NCBI GenBank assembly: GCA_016125275.1
Contig: WGMB01000016.1
Span: 54,449-118,448, forward strand
DNA length: 64,000 bases
From: Acidobacteriota bacterium
GTDB lineage: Bacteria > Acidobacteriota > Terriglobia > Bryobacterales > UBA6623
Direction: 5' to 3'
A program made the position numbers and the translations under genes. Under the pieces are notes generated by a model. That model saw only the letters and a program-made list of their open reading frames with translations. It did no database searches and had not been told where the DNA came from. The stretch's first letter is position 1. Each line of letters opens with the position of its first letter. This document shows positions 44,911 through 53,241 of this stretch, piece by piece.

Positions 44911-45534
44911 ATGGCGCTCTTCGCCACACCGACCGGCCCGCCCGACGAAGATGCGGGCTTGGCGCGAAGATTGAAAGGCAGGATGCCCGGAGCCTTCGAA
45001 GAGCTCCTCGCCGCCTACCAAGGTCCGATCTACGGCTTCGTCTACCGTCTCCTCGACGATCCGTCTGAAGCTCCCGACGTCACCCAAGAGATCTTCCTCA
45101 AGGTCTTTCGCAAGGTCGACGGCTTCCGCGGTGATTGCACGCTCAAAACGTGGATCTACCGTATCGCCGTCCATGAGGCCTCCAACCGCCGGCGTTGGTT
45201 CTCCCGCTGGCGCAAGCAAGAGCTCTCCGTCGATCACGACGAGACCTGGAACCTTTTGCGCGACCCGTCCGACACGCCGTTCGAGTCGTTGCGGCGACGC
45301 GAGCAGTCCGATCTGATCGACCAAGCCCTGCGCGGGGTCGATGAGAGGTTGCGGACCGCCGTCGTCATGCGCGACCTGCAAGGGCTCAGCTACAACGAGA
45401 TCGCCGACGCGCTCGAGATCTCGCTCGGGACGGTCAAGTCCAGAATTTTGCGCGGGCGGGAAGCGCTCAAGTCGCGGCTGTCGTCGATGGCCGCCGAGGG
45501 CGCCCTGTCGGGCGTGTCGTATCAGGCCGAGTAA
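44911..45534 (+). CDS. ECF-type RNA polymerase sigma factor
   Basis: A 207-residue sigma factor. Region 2 spans about 20-95 (FEELLAAYQGPIYGFVYRLLDD, DVTQEIFLKVFRKVDGFRGD, TWIYRIAVHEASNRRR). Region 4 spans about 135-190 (LRTAVVMRDLQGLSYNEIADALEISLGTVKSRILRGREALK, cited loosely). There is no region 1 or 3, as expected for the group 4 (RpoE-like) class. ATG 44911 is preceded by GGGTGA; a GTG at 44902 in the same frame is an alternative. A zinc anti-sigma gene follows after 61 bp, so this sigma factor is probably held inactive at the membrane. The signal is unknown. Confidence 0.93.
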   Translation: MALFATPTGPPDEDAGLARRLKGRMPGAFEELLAAYQGPIYGFVYRLLDDPSEAPDVTQEIFLKVFRKVDGFRGDCTLKTWIYRIAVHEASNRRRWFSRWRKQELSVDHDETWNLLRDPSDTPFESLRRREQSDLIDQALRGVDERLRTAVVMRDLQGLSYNEIADALEISLGTVKSRILRGREALKSRLSSMAAEGALSGVSYQAE

Positions 45535-45595
45535 GGCCGGGCCGAAGAGGGGGGATTGAAGGTCGACCGGACGGATTGGACAAGGGGTCAACGCG

Positions 45596-46267
45596 ATGAA
45601 CTGTTCCTGGATGCAAGACCGGCTGGCAAAGTACGTGGAGGGCGAGCTCCCCTGGTTGGAGCGGCAACTGGCGCAGCTGCACCTGCGGCTGTGTGAGCAG
45701 TGCTTCGCCGACTACGAGAAGCGCGAGAGCGTAAACGGCTGGGCGTCTTGGGCGACGCCGGCGAGGCCCCCCGCCCGTCTGGAGATGTCGATCCGGCTGG
45801 CGATTTCCCGCGAGATCGCCCGCGAGACCCGGCTGACGCATTGGATGCGCGACCTGCGCGCGATGGCCCGCGAGGCGTTGGGCCCGATCGCGATCCGTTC
45901 GGTGGGCGTGCTGGCGTCGGCGGTGCTGCTGTTCGGCGTGCTGATGCCCGACATCTGGCGCGCGCCGGTAAAGTTCCCTGACGACGTTCCGTTGACCTAC
46001 ATGGCCGAAGCGATCGTGAAGGCCCCGTCGGTCGAAGTCATGGGCCCGTACTCGGGCACCAAGGACGTCACCGTGCTGGCTTTCATTGACATGGAAGGCG
46101 CCATGTACGACCTGGAGTTCCCGGCCGAGCTGGCCGAGGACGTGCGGCTGCGTTCGGAAGTGGCCAACGCGCTGCTGTTCACCGAGTTCCAGCCGGCCAC
46201 CAAGTTCGGGCGTCCGGTCGCCGGCCAAGTGCTGATCAACTTCACCAAGACCACCGTCCGCGGCTGA
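45596..46267 (+). CDS. Membrane anti-sigma factor, zinc-binding, with TonB-like C-terminal domain
   Basis: A 223-residue single-pass protein. The cytoplasmic part has the ZAS zinc motif HxxxCxxC (H29, C33, C36) in QLHLRLCEQC, with C3 as a possible fourth ligand. A membrane helix covers about 102-120 (SVGVLASAVLLFGVLMP). The periplasmic part (about 145-223) has VTVLAFIDMEGAMYDLEF, then ALLFTEFQPATKFGRPVAG and VLINFTKT. This order, especially 'F-x-P-A-T-x-x-G-x-P-V-x-G-x-V-x-I-x-F', resembles TonB C-terminal domains. It should bind the sigma factor encoded 61 bp upstream and respond to an envelope signal. Confidence 0.82.
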   Translation: MNCSWMQDRLAKYVEGELPWLERQLAQLHLRLCEQCFADYEKRESVNGWASWATPARPPARLEMSIRLAISREIARETRLTHWMRDLRAMAREALGPIAIRSVGVLASAVLLFGVLMPDIWRAPVKFPDDVPLTYMAEAIVKAPSVEVMGPYSGTKDVTVLAFIDMEGAMYDLEFPAELAEDVRLRSEVANALLFTEFQPATKFGRPVAGQVLINFTKTTVRG

Positions 46268-46300
46268 CCTCCGCCGAACGGAACGGCCGCGCGGCGGCTC

Positions 46301-46306
46301 TACACT
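46301..46306 (+). promoter_or_regulatory. -10-like hexamer TACACT upstream of rsmA
   Basis: TACACT ends 6 nt before the TTG at 46313. Together with the absence of a ribosome site it supports a leaderless, TTG-initiated rsmA. Confidence 0.4.
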
Positions 46307-46312
46307 GGTAGG

Positions 46313-47083
46313 TTGCCTCGCAAGCTCGGCCAGCACTTCCTCAACGATCAAGGCGCCTTGCGCCGCATCGCCGCCGCTCTGCCTCTCGATGAGAACAGCC
46401 ACGTGGTCGAGATCGGTCCCGGCCGCGGCGCTCTAACGGCCGCGCTGCTCGCCACGGGAGCCTCCGTCACCGCCGTCGAGCTCGACCCCTATCTGCTGAG
46501 CTGGCTGCGCGAGAACCTTCCGCACGAGCGCCTGGAGCTGGTTGCCGGCGACGCTCTCACAGTCGACCTAGCCGCTCTTTCCCGGCCCGACCGCCCAAGC
46601 TTTCTGGCCGGCAACCTGCCCTACTACATCACCTCCCCGCTGGTGCGCCGCGCCCTGGAAGCTCGTGCGGCGTTCCGCCAGGCCGTCTTCCTGGTCCAGA
46701 AGGAGGTCGCCGAGCGCATCGTGGCGCGCAAGGGCTCCCGCGACTACGGCTACCTCAGCGCGCTCTGCCGGCTCTACGCCGAGCCCGAGCTGCTCTTCAG
46801 CGTCAAGCCGGGTTCTTTTCGGCCTCCTCCCAAGGTCGACTCCGCCGTCTTCCGGCTGCTGCTGCGCCAGGACGTCCCGGCGCAACCGGAGACCGAACGC
46901 TTTCTGGAAGCGGCCTTCCGCCAGCCGCGCAAGACGCTGCGCAACAACCTGCGGGGCTTGTTCGACGACGAGCTGGTGTCGGCGCAGCCCGAAGCCGGTT
47001 TGCGGGCGCAGCAGTTGGACCTCGAAGAGCTCACCGCGCTCCACCGCAGGCTGCGGGAGCAATCCGCAAACGCGCTATCCTGA
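46313..47083 (+). CDS. rsmA: 16S rRNA (adenine1518-N6/adenine1519-N6)-dimethyltransferase RsmA (KsgA)
   Basis: A 256-residue enzyme that dimethylates two adjacent adenines near the 3' end of 16S rRNA with SAM, late in small-subunit assembly. Motifs: KLGQHFLND at the N-terminus, VVEIGPGRGALT (SAM motif I), VTAVELDPYL, and the catalytic GNLPYYITSPL. The C-terminal basic domain has VKPGSFRPPPKVDSAV and RQPRKTLRNNLRG. The length fits the family. The TTG at 46313 is chosen since the conserved RKLGQHFL follows after one residue and there is no upstream ATG. Loss of this enzyme gives kasugamycin resistance in other bacteria. The next gene begins 8 bp downstream. Confidence 0.96.
   Translation: MPRKLGQHFLNDQGALRRIAAALPLDENSHVVEIGPGRGALTAALLATGASVTAVELDPYLLSWLRENLPHERLELVAGDALTVDLAALSRPDRPSFLAGNLPYYITSPLVRRALEARAAFRQAVFLVQKEVAERIVARKGSRDYGYLSALCRLYAEPELLFSVKPGSFRPPPKVDSAVFRLLLRQDVPAQPETERFLEAAFRQPRKTLRNNLRGLFDDELVSAQPEAGLRAQQLDLEELTALHRRLREQSANALS
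47076..47081 (+). promoter_or_regulatory. -10-like hexamer TATCCT overlapping the rsmA stop
   Basis: TATCCT covers the last codons of rsmA and ends 10 nt before the ATG at 47092. It may let the PHP gene be transcribed independently. Confidence 0.35.
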
Positions 47084-47091
47084 TCGCCGCC

Positions 47092-48681
47092 ATGCTGATC
47101 GCCGCCAGGGCTTGGCGCGTCCGCCTCATCGCCGCGCTCGTGTTCGGAGCCCTCGCACTGGCGCAGTCGCGTCCCGACGCGACCTGGGCGCCGCGCCTGT
47201 TGCTCGAAGTCGTCGACGCCGCCACGGGCCGTCCGCTGGCCGCCCGGCTGACGCTGTCGATCGACGGCCGCGAGCACGAGCCGCGCTGGGTCGGGACCCA
47301 CGGGCTGCGCTACGTCAGCGTGCACGTCTCCAAACGCCAGACGGACGCCGCCGTCTACGCTCGCGGGACCGGCGAGGTCGAGATTCCCCTCGCAGCCGGT
47401 GCCCGCCGCGTCCGGGTCGAAGCCGCCAAGGGCTTTGACTGGCTGCCGGTGAGCGCGGAAGCCGCCGTCGACGCCGACCCCGTGCGGCTCCGCCTGGAGA
47501 TGACGCGCTGGAACGACCAGGCCGACCGCGGCTGGACGGCGGCCGAGACCCACCTGCACTACGACCGGCCCGCCCCGGAAGCCGACCGCGACTGGGCTCA
47601 CATGCTCGCCGGCGACGACCTGCGGCTGGGCCAGTTCATGGAGCTCGAAGGCGGCATGGTTCCCGGCCGCTGGGCCCGTCAGTACGCCTTCGGCGCGCGC
47701 GGCGAGCACGTCGTGGACGGAGTGACCCTGGTCCCCGGCGAAGAGTTTCGCGACCGGCTGCAGGGCCACATCCTACTGTTCGGCATCGCCGAGCTGATCC
47801 CGCCCATCTGGACCGGCGTCGCCGCCCATCCCCACAACGAGCCGGCCTTCTTCGAGGTCCTGCGCCAAGCCCGCGCCGGAGGAGGTCTGGTCGGTCCGGC
47901 CCACGGCGCGACTCTGGGCCAGAGCACGACCGGCGAGCGCGACGCCCTGCTCGGCGCGCTGGACTTCTGGGAGATCGGCAATGCCCACTTGTGGGAAACC
48001 GAACGCTGGAGCCGCCTGCTGAGCCTCGGCATCCTGTTGCCGCCGCTGGCCGGCACGGATCTGCCCAACAACCCCGGGCGCGAGCCCTGGCAGCCCTTCC
48101 TGGGCAGCATGCGCACGGTCGCCCAGACGCGCGGCTACGCCGGCTCCGCCGCCTGGAACGCCGCCGTCCGCCGCGGCGCGGTCTACGTCACCAGCGGACC
48201 GTCCATCGAGCTCAGCGTCAACGGCGTCGGCCTGGGAGGCGAGGTCCGCTTGGCCGAGCCCGGCGAAGTGACCGTGGAAGCCGTGCTGCGCAGCCCGCGC
48301 CCGTTGCGCAGCCTGGAAGTCGTCCACAGCGGCGCCGCGGCGGCCACCGAGCAAACGTCCCACGACGAAGGCCCCGTCCACGTCCTCCGCATCCGCCGCA
48401 AGCTCCGCATCGAGCGCAGCGGCTGGCTGGCCGCCCGCGGCCTGGGCGAGCGCATCGAAGCGCTGGGCCAAGACGCCCGAGCCCATACGGCGGCCATCCC
48501 CGTCTTCGTCGGGGGCGCTCCCATCTTCGATGAAGCCGCCGCCCAAGCCCTGAGCGCCCAACTCCGCGAGCAACAGGCCTTCTACCAACAGAACGCCCGC
48601 TTCAGCTCCGAAGCCGCCCGCCGCACCGCCACGGACTCCTTCGCCGAAGCCCTCGCCCGCCTCGCCGCCCGCCGCCCCTAA
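47092..48681 (+). CDS. Secreted PHP-like (CehA/McbA-type) metallohydrolase
   Basis: A 529-residue protein with a signal peptide (about residues 1-25, ending ALALAQ). Residues 30-140 are beta-rich, like a carboxypeptidase-regulatory or Ig-like domain (LLLEVVDAATGRPLAARLTL). Residues 145-440 resemble the PHP-like CehA/McbA group: AAETHLHYDRP with H154 and H156, VVAHPHN-type AAHPHNEPAF, GPAHGATLG, and GSMRTVAQTRGYAG. The C-terminal part (LSVNGVGLGGEVRLAEPGEVTVEAVLRS) is another beta domain like that of the DUF3604 proteins. The gene sits 8 bp after rsmA and 41 bp before a DUF3604 paralogue. The substrate is unknown. Confidence 0.75.
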   Translation: MLIAARAWRVRLIAALVFGALALAQSRPDATWAPRLLLEVVDAATGRPLAARLTLSIDGREHEPRWVGTHGLRYVSVHVSKRQTDAAVYARGTGEVEIPLAAGARRVRVEAAKGFDWLPVSAEAAVDADPVRLRLEMTRWNDQADRGWTAAETHLHYDRPAPEADRDWAHMLAGDDLRLGQFMELEGGMVPGRWARQYAFGARGEHVVDGVTLVPGEEFRDRLQGHILLFGIAELIPPIWTGVAAHPHNEPAFFEVLRQARAGGGLVGPAHGATLGQSTTGERDALLGALDFWEIGNAHLWETERWSRLLSLGILLPPLAGTDLPNNPGREPWQPFLGSMRTVAQTRGYAGSAAWNAAVRRGAVYVTSGPSIELSVNGVGLGGEVRLAEPGEVTVEAVLRSPRPLRSLEVVHSGAAAATEQTSHDEGPVHVLRIRRKLRIERSGWLAARGLGERIEALGQDARAHTAAIPVFVGGAPIFDEAAAQALSAQLREQQAFYQQNARFSSEAARRTATDSFAEALARLAARRP

Positions 48682-48710
48682 GGCCGCCGCGCCCGCGTCC
48701 TCGGAAACGC

Positions 48711-48716
48711 TACACT
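48711..48716 (+). promoter_or_regulatory. -10-like hexamer TACACT
   Basis: TACACT ends 6 nt before the ATG at 48723; no ribosome site between. Confidence 0.4.
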
Positions 48717-48722
48717 GCCCGC

Positions 48723-51431
48723 ATGCTCCGTCCGCTGCTCTGCTGCGCCCTGCTGGCCGCGCCCCTGCTCGCCGATGAGGCCTTTCTGGTGCGCTTCGGC
48801 GGCGCCGAGCCCGCCGACTGGTCCGGCTCCGTCCGCGTCGAAGGCGGCGACCTCGCGGACCTGGCCGGGTGGCAGTTCGACGAAGGCGACAGCATCGACG
48901 CCACGGCCCGCTCCTGGTCCGCCCACACCGTCTCCGAGGAATACTGGTACGCCCCCTGGGAGCGCAGCCTCTTCGGCACCAAGCAGCAAACCAAGGTCAG
49001 CGAGCGCGGCGTGCTGCTGCGCGTCGCCATGAAGCCCGGCGGAACCATCCGGGTCACCGCCGGCGGCCAAGACATCGCCTTCCAGCCCGAGCAGATCGCT
49101 TGGCGTCGCTCCAAGTCCTTTCTCGGCGGCAAGGTCCGCGTCGAGCGGGTCCCCGTCTCCGAACGCCTCGAGTTCACCGCCGGCCTCGCCGCCGAAGACG
49201 AGCCCTCCGCCCTGCGCACCTCCGACGGGACTCTCTGGCTCGCCTGGCAGACCTACTCCGACGGCGGCGACCGCCTCTGGGTCCGCCGCGCAGACGCCGC
49301 GCCCGAGCCGCTCACTGACGCCGGCCGCTCTCTGTTCCGCGTCCGCCTGGCCCCCGGCGCCGGCGGCTCCGTCTGGGCCGTCTGGTCGGAGATGCGCAAC
49401 GACGACTGGAACCTCGTCGCGCGCCTCTGGTCCGACGGCTCCTGGGGCCCCGAGCAGAACCTCACCACGGCCGCCGGCAACGACATCTTTCACTCCGTCG
49501 CCGCCGCCGACGGACGCCTCGCCGTCGTCTGGCAGAGCTTTCGCGACGGCCAAGGCGAAATCTACCTCAAGACCTTCGACGGCAGCCGGTGGACGCCCGA
49601 CCGGCGCCTGAGCGAAAGCCCTGCCAACGACTGGGAGCCCACCGTGGCCCTGTCCGGCGACCGCATCGCCGTCTTCTGGGACGGCTACGGCGAAGGCAAC
49701 TACGACGTCTACTCCCGCGTCATCGAGGGCGACGAGCTCGGCCCGGTGCAGAAGATTCTCTCCACGCCCTCGTTCGAGGCGCGCCCGCAAGTCGTGGTCG
49801 ACGCCCAGGGCCGGCCCTGGTTCGCCTGGGAGGAAGGCGACTCGCAGTGGGGCAAGGACTACGTGAACGGGACCGAGGAGGCCGGCATGGGCCTGCTGAT
49901 GCGGCGCGTCGTCCGCGTCGCGGTCCACTCCGCCGGCAAGCTCCAGCAGCTTCCCGGCGAGCCGTTCGACCGGCTGCCCGCCGAAGCCGCCCACACCATG
50001 ACCACGCCGCGCCTGGCCTTTGACGGCAACGGCGCCCCCTGGCTCTTCTTCCGCTTCCGCACCAACACCCCCCGGCGCAACAAGCCCACCTACCGCAGCA
50101 TGTGGCGGCTGGGGGCGGTGACGTTCTCCCAGGGCGGCTGGAGCGACCTGATCGAGCTTCCGCTGGGCTACGGACGCATTGACGCTCCCACCGCCGTCGC
50201 GCCGGACGGCCACGGCGGCCTGGATGTGTTCTGGGGTGGCGACGGCCGCACCTTCCCGCGCGGCTTCCCCGGCGACCAGGACCTCTATCAGGCGCACTTC
50301 CAGCCCGCGCCGGCCTCCGGCCCGCTGCCGCTGATCGCCTACGGCGCGCCCACCCAGGCTTTTCCGGCCGTGCACCCGGACGAAGCCGCCGACGTCGCCC
50401 GCCTGCGCAACTACCGCGTCCGCTCGGGCGGCCAAACCCTCCAAATCGTCCGCGGCGACATGCACCGCCACACCGACATCTCTTGGGACGGCAATCGCGA
50501 CGGCTCTCTGTTCGACTGCTACCGCTACGCCATGGACGCCGCCGCCATGGACTACCTCGGCGTGGCCGACCACAACGCCGGCGACGACTGGCCCTACCAC
50601 TGGCGGCTCGGCCAGCGCGGCGCGGACCTGTTCCAGATCCCCGGCAAGTTCGCCCCGCTCTACGGCTACGAGCGCAGCCGCGGCTACCCCTCCGGCCACC
50701 GCAACGTCATGTTCGCCCGGCGCGGCGTGCCCGTCTTCGGCTTCTTGCCCGAGGAGATCAACGACAACAAGAACGCCGGCGTCGGCGCCCTCTACGCCCA
50801 CCTTCGCGACCAAGGCGGCATCGTCATGTCGCACACCTCCGCCACCGGCGCGGGCACGGACTGGCGCGACAGCGACGCCGAGGTCGAGACGCTCATGGAG
50901 ATCTACCAGGGCTACCGCTCCACCTACGAGCACGAAGGCGCCCCGCGCGCCGACGACCCCGTCGAGCGGCCCGCCGGCCTGGTCTGGAACGCCTGGAAGA
51001 AGGGCATCAAGCTCGGCCTGCAGTCCAGCTCCGATCACGTCTCCACGCACTCCAGCTACGGCATGATCTGGGTCGAATCCGTCGAGCCCGGCGCCGTTCT
51101 CGACGGCATTCGCCAACGCCGCGCCTACGCCGCCACCGACAACATCCTGGTGGACTTCCGCGTCAACGGCCACCTGATGGGCTCCTCGTTCACCGCCGAG
51201 GGCAAGCCGCGGCTCGAAGCCAAGGTCGTCGGGACCGGCCCCATCGCCCGCATCGAGGTCATTCGCAACAACGAGTTCATCTACACCCAGCCCGGCGGCG
51301 CCGGGGCCGCCGTCGAGTTCGAGTACGTCGACAACCAGCCGCCGACGGGCGAAAACTGGTACTACATCCGCGTCGAGCAGCAAGACGGCGAGCTCGCCTG
51401 GGCCTCGCCGGTCTGGGTCACGGTACGCTGA
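48723..51431 (+). CDS. Secreted DUF3604-type protein: propeller-like plus PHP-like halves (second copy)
   Basis: A 902-residue paralogue of 18909-21878. A signal peptide (MLRPLLCCALLAAPLLA) precedes a beta-rich region with repeated 'W-x-x-W' phrases (LWLAWQTYSDGG, VWAVWSEMRNDDWN, LAVVWQSFRDG, IAVFWDGYGE, PWFAWEEGD), about five or six blades. The metal-hydrolase part begins near 575 with GDMHRHTDISWDG (H581, H583) and VADHN, then GHRN, SHTSATGAGTDW, SSSDHVSTH and RRAYAATDNILVDF. The gene follows the CehA-like gene by 41 bp. The two DUF3604 copies differ most in the N-terminal 140 residues. The enzymatic activity is not established. Confidence 0.86.
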   Translation: MLRPLLCCALLAAPLLADEAFLVRFGGAEPADWSGSVRVEGGDLADLAGWQFDEGDSIDATARSWSAHTVSEEYWYAPWERSLFGTKQQTKVSERGVLLRVAMKPGGTIRVTAGGQDIAFQPEQIAWRRSKSFLGGKVRVERVPVSERLEFTAGLAAEDEPSALRTSDGTLWLAWQTYSDGGDRLWVRRADAAPEPLTDAGRSLFRVRLAPGAGGSVWAVWSEMRNDDWNLVARLWSDGSWGPEQNLTTAAGNDIFHSVAAADGRLAVVWQSFRDGQGEIYLKTFDGSRWTPDRRLSESPANDWEPTVALSGDRIAVFWDGYGEGNYDVYSRVIEGDELGPVQKILSTPSFEARPQVVVDAQGRPWFAWEEGDSQWGKDYVNGTEEAGMGLLMRRVVRVAVHSAGKLQQLPGEPFDRLPAEAAHTMTTPRLAFDGNGAPWLFFRFRTNTPRRNKPTYRSMWRLGAVTFSQGGWSDLIELPLGYGRIDAPTAVAPDGHGGLDVFWGGDGRTFPRGFPGDQDLYQAHFQPAPASGPLPLIAYGAPTQAFPAVHPDEAADVARLRNYRVRSGGQTLQIVRGDMHRHTDISWDGNRDGSLFDCYRYAMDAAAMDYLGVADHNAGDDWPYHWRLGQRGADLFQIPGKFAPLYGYERSRGYPSGHRNVMFARRGVPVFGFLPEEINDNKNAGVGALYAHLRDQGGIVMSHTSATGAGTDWRDSDAEVETLMEIYQGYRSTYEHEGAPRADDPVERPAGLVWNAWKKGIKLGLQSSSDHVSTHSSYGMIWVESVEPGAVLDGIRQRRAYAATDNILVDFRVNGHLMGSSFTAEGKPRLEAKVVGTGPIARIEVIRNNEFIYTQPGGAGAAVEFEYVDNQPPTGENWYYIRVEQQDGELAWASPVWVTVR

Positions 51432-51447
51432 ACGCCGCGCCGCCGGG

Positions 51448-51453
51448 TACGAT
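51448..51453 (+). promoter_or_regulatory. -10-like hexamer TACGAT
   Basis: TACGAT ends 6 nt before the GTG at 51460. No ribosome site between. Confidence 0.4.
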
Positions 51454-51459
51454 GGGCTT

Positions 51460-52125
51460 GTGATCGCCCAGAACCTCGAGGCCGTCCGCGAACGCATCGT
51501 CGCCGCCTGCGCCGGCTGTGGCCGAGACCCCCGCGAGGTCACCCTCGTGGCCGTATCCAAGGTCAAGCCCGCCGCCGACATCGTGGAAGCCTACGAGGCC
51601 GGTCAGCGCGACTTCGGCGAGAACTACATCCAGGAGTTCCAAGACAAGAGCCGCGCCCTGCCCGACCTCCCCGGCGCCCGCTTCCACTTCATCGGCCACC
51701 TCCAGAGCAACAAGACGCGCATCGCCGCCGAGCTCTTCCACGCTGTCCATACCGTCGACTCGGAGAAGCTCGCCCGCCGCCTCAATGACCAGACCGAGCG
51801 CCCGCTCGACGTCTTCCTGGAAGTGAAGCTCTCGCCCGAAGACTCCAAGAACGGCGCCGACCCGGCCGACGTCCCCGCCCTGGCGCAGTTTGTCGGCTCT
51901 TGCGAAAACCTCCGCTTGCGGGGCCTGATGACGATGCCCCCTTGGTCCGAGGACCCCGAGGTCGCCCGCCCCTACTTCCGCCGCCTGCGCGCGCTGCGCG
52001 ACGAGCTCGGCCTGCCGGACCTGTCAATGGGCATGAGCCACGACCTCGAGACCGCCATCCAGGAAGGCTCCACGCTGGTCCGCATCGGCACGGCCATCTT
52101 CGGCAAGAGGATTCGGCCGCAGTGA
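51460..52125 (+). CDS. YggS/PROSC-family pyridoxal-phosphate homeostasis protein
   Basis: A 221-residue cytoplasmic PLP-binding protein of the YggS/PLPBP family with a single alanine-racemase-like barrel. The PLP lysine is K34 in LVAVSKVKP. Other hallmarks are FGENYIQEFQDK, FHFIGHLQSNKTR, VHTVDSEKLA, LRGLMTMPPW, LSMGMSHDLETAIQEGSTLVRIGTAIFG (cited loosely). Family members buffer PLP and affect amino-acid balance without known catalytic turnover. The GTG start at 51460 is followed by MIAQNLEAVRERI, the usual N-terminus. The glycosyltransferase gene overlaps the stop by 4 bp (GTGA), so translation is probably coupled. Confidence 0.94.
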   Translation: MIAQNLEAVRERIVAACAGCGRDPREVTLVAVSKVKPAADIVEAYEAGQRDFGENYIQEFQDKSRALPDLPGARFHFIGHLQSNKTRIAAELFHAVHTVDSEKLARRLNDQTERPLDVFLEVKLSPEDSKNGADPADVPALAQFVGSCENLRLRGLMTMPPWSEDPEVARPYFRRLRALRDELGLPDLSMGMSHDLETAIQEGSTLVRIGTAIFGKRIRPQ

Positions 52126-53234
52126 AGCTGGCGCTGGTCTCGCCGCTGCCGCCTGCCCCCTCGGGCGTGGCGGACTTCTCGGCGCGCCTGGCCGAAGGGC
52201 TACGGCGGTATGCGGAGGTCGACGCCTTCGCCGACCCGTCCGGCGTCGACCTCGCCGGCTACGACCGCAGGCTCTACCAGGTCGGCAACAACCCTCTCCA
52301 CGGTCCCGCCTACGACGCGGCCCTTCGCGCGCCCGGAGCGGTCGAGCTGCACGACGCCGTCTTGCACCACTTTCTGCTGGGGCGGCTCGACGAAGCCGCC
52401 TACGTCGAGGAGGTCGTCGCCAACCTCGGCGAATGGTTCCGCCACAAGGCCCACGCCTTGTGGGCTCGCCGCGCCCAATCCGGCGGCGACGAGGAGTTCT
52501 TCCGCTATCCCCTGCTCGGCCGCATCGCCGCCGCCGCCGAGCGCATCATCGTGCACAACCCGGCCGCCGCGCGCCTGGCGCAGACCGCGCTGGCGGGCGC
52601 GCCCACCCCGGTCTTCGAGATCCCTCACTTCGTGGACCCCGCGCCGGCCGCGCCCGCCGATCGCTTGGCCGCCCTGCGCCGCGGCCTCGGTGCCGAGGGC
52701 TCGACGCTGCTGCTCGGCTGCTTCGGCTACCAGCGGCCCACCAAGCGGCTCCGCAGCGTCATCGCCGCCGCCCGCCGGCTCCCGTCGCCCTGGAAGCTGC
52801 TGGTGGCCGGCTCGTTCGTGTCCGCGGACTACCAGGCGTCTATCGAGCCCTGGCTCTCCGATCCCCGGGTCGTTCAAATGGGAAGGCTCTCGGCCCAAGA
52901 GCTCGCCGAATACGCCGCCGCCGTCGACGTCTGCGTCAACCTCCGCTGGCCCGCCGCCGGCGAGACCTCCGGCATCGCCATGCGCCTGCTCGCCGCCGGC
53001 CGCTGCGTGGTCGTCACCGATTCCCAGGAGTGGGCGAGCTTCCCCGAAGGCGCCCTGGTGCGGATCGACGCCGGCCCCGCCGAGGAAGACATGCTCGCCG
53101 CCCAGCTCGAGCTGCTCGCGCGGCGCCCCGAGCTGCGCCGCGCCATCGCCGCCGCCGGCCAAACCCACGTTCTGCAGCGCCATCATTTCGACCGCGTGCT
53201 GGAGCTTTACCGCCAAGCGCTTGTGCTATCTTGA
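52122..53234 (+). CDS. GT4-like glycosyltransferase
   Basis: A 370-residue GT-B-fold glycosyltransferase. The N-terminus KLALVSPLPPAPSGVADFSARLAEGL is the usual acceptor-domain start of GT4 enzymes. VIVHNPAAARLA, FEIPHFVDP, LLGCFGYQRPTKRL and VDVCVNLRWPAAGETSGIAMRLLAAGRCVVV (cited loosely) mark the donor domain; the family's E-x7-E is represented by ETSGIAMRLL. The start is GTG 52122, overlapping the YggS stop as GTGA; there is no nearer ATG. The donor and acceptor are unknown. A 69-codon gene follows after 7 bp. Confidence 0.88.
   Translation: MKLALVSPLPPAPSGVADFSARLAEGLRRYAEVDAFADPSGVDLAGYDRRLYQVGNNPLHGPAYDAALRAPGAVELHDAVLHHFLLGRLDEAAYVEEVVANLGEWFRHKAHALWARRAQSGGDEEFFRYPLLGRIAAAAERIIVHNPAAARLAQTALAGAPTPVFEIPHFVDPAPAAPADRLAALRRGLGAEGSTLLLGCFGYQRPTKRLRSVIAAARRLPSPWKLLVAGSFVSADYQASIEPWLSDPRVVQMGRLSAQELAEYAAAVDVCVNLRWPAAGETSGIAMRLLAAGRCVVVTDSQEWASFPEGALVRIDAGPAEEDMLAAQLELLARRPELRRAIAAAGQTHVLQRHHFDRVLELYRQALVLS
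53227..53232 (+). promoter_or_regulatory. -10-like hexamer TATCTT
   Basis: TATCTT ends 9 nt before the ATG at 53242. Here a GAGAGAGA stretch could also serve as a ribosome site, so this is a weaker leaderless candidate than the others. Confidence 0.25.
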
Positions 53235-53241
53235 GAGAGAT

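Noticed and set aside
48678..51581. Open frame of 967 codons on the minus strand opposite the DUF3604 gene
   Set aside because: A shadow of the plus-strand gene caused by high G+C at third positions. It has no family motifs, is extremely Gly/Ala/Val/Asp-rich and lacks a start context.
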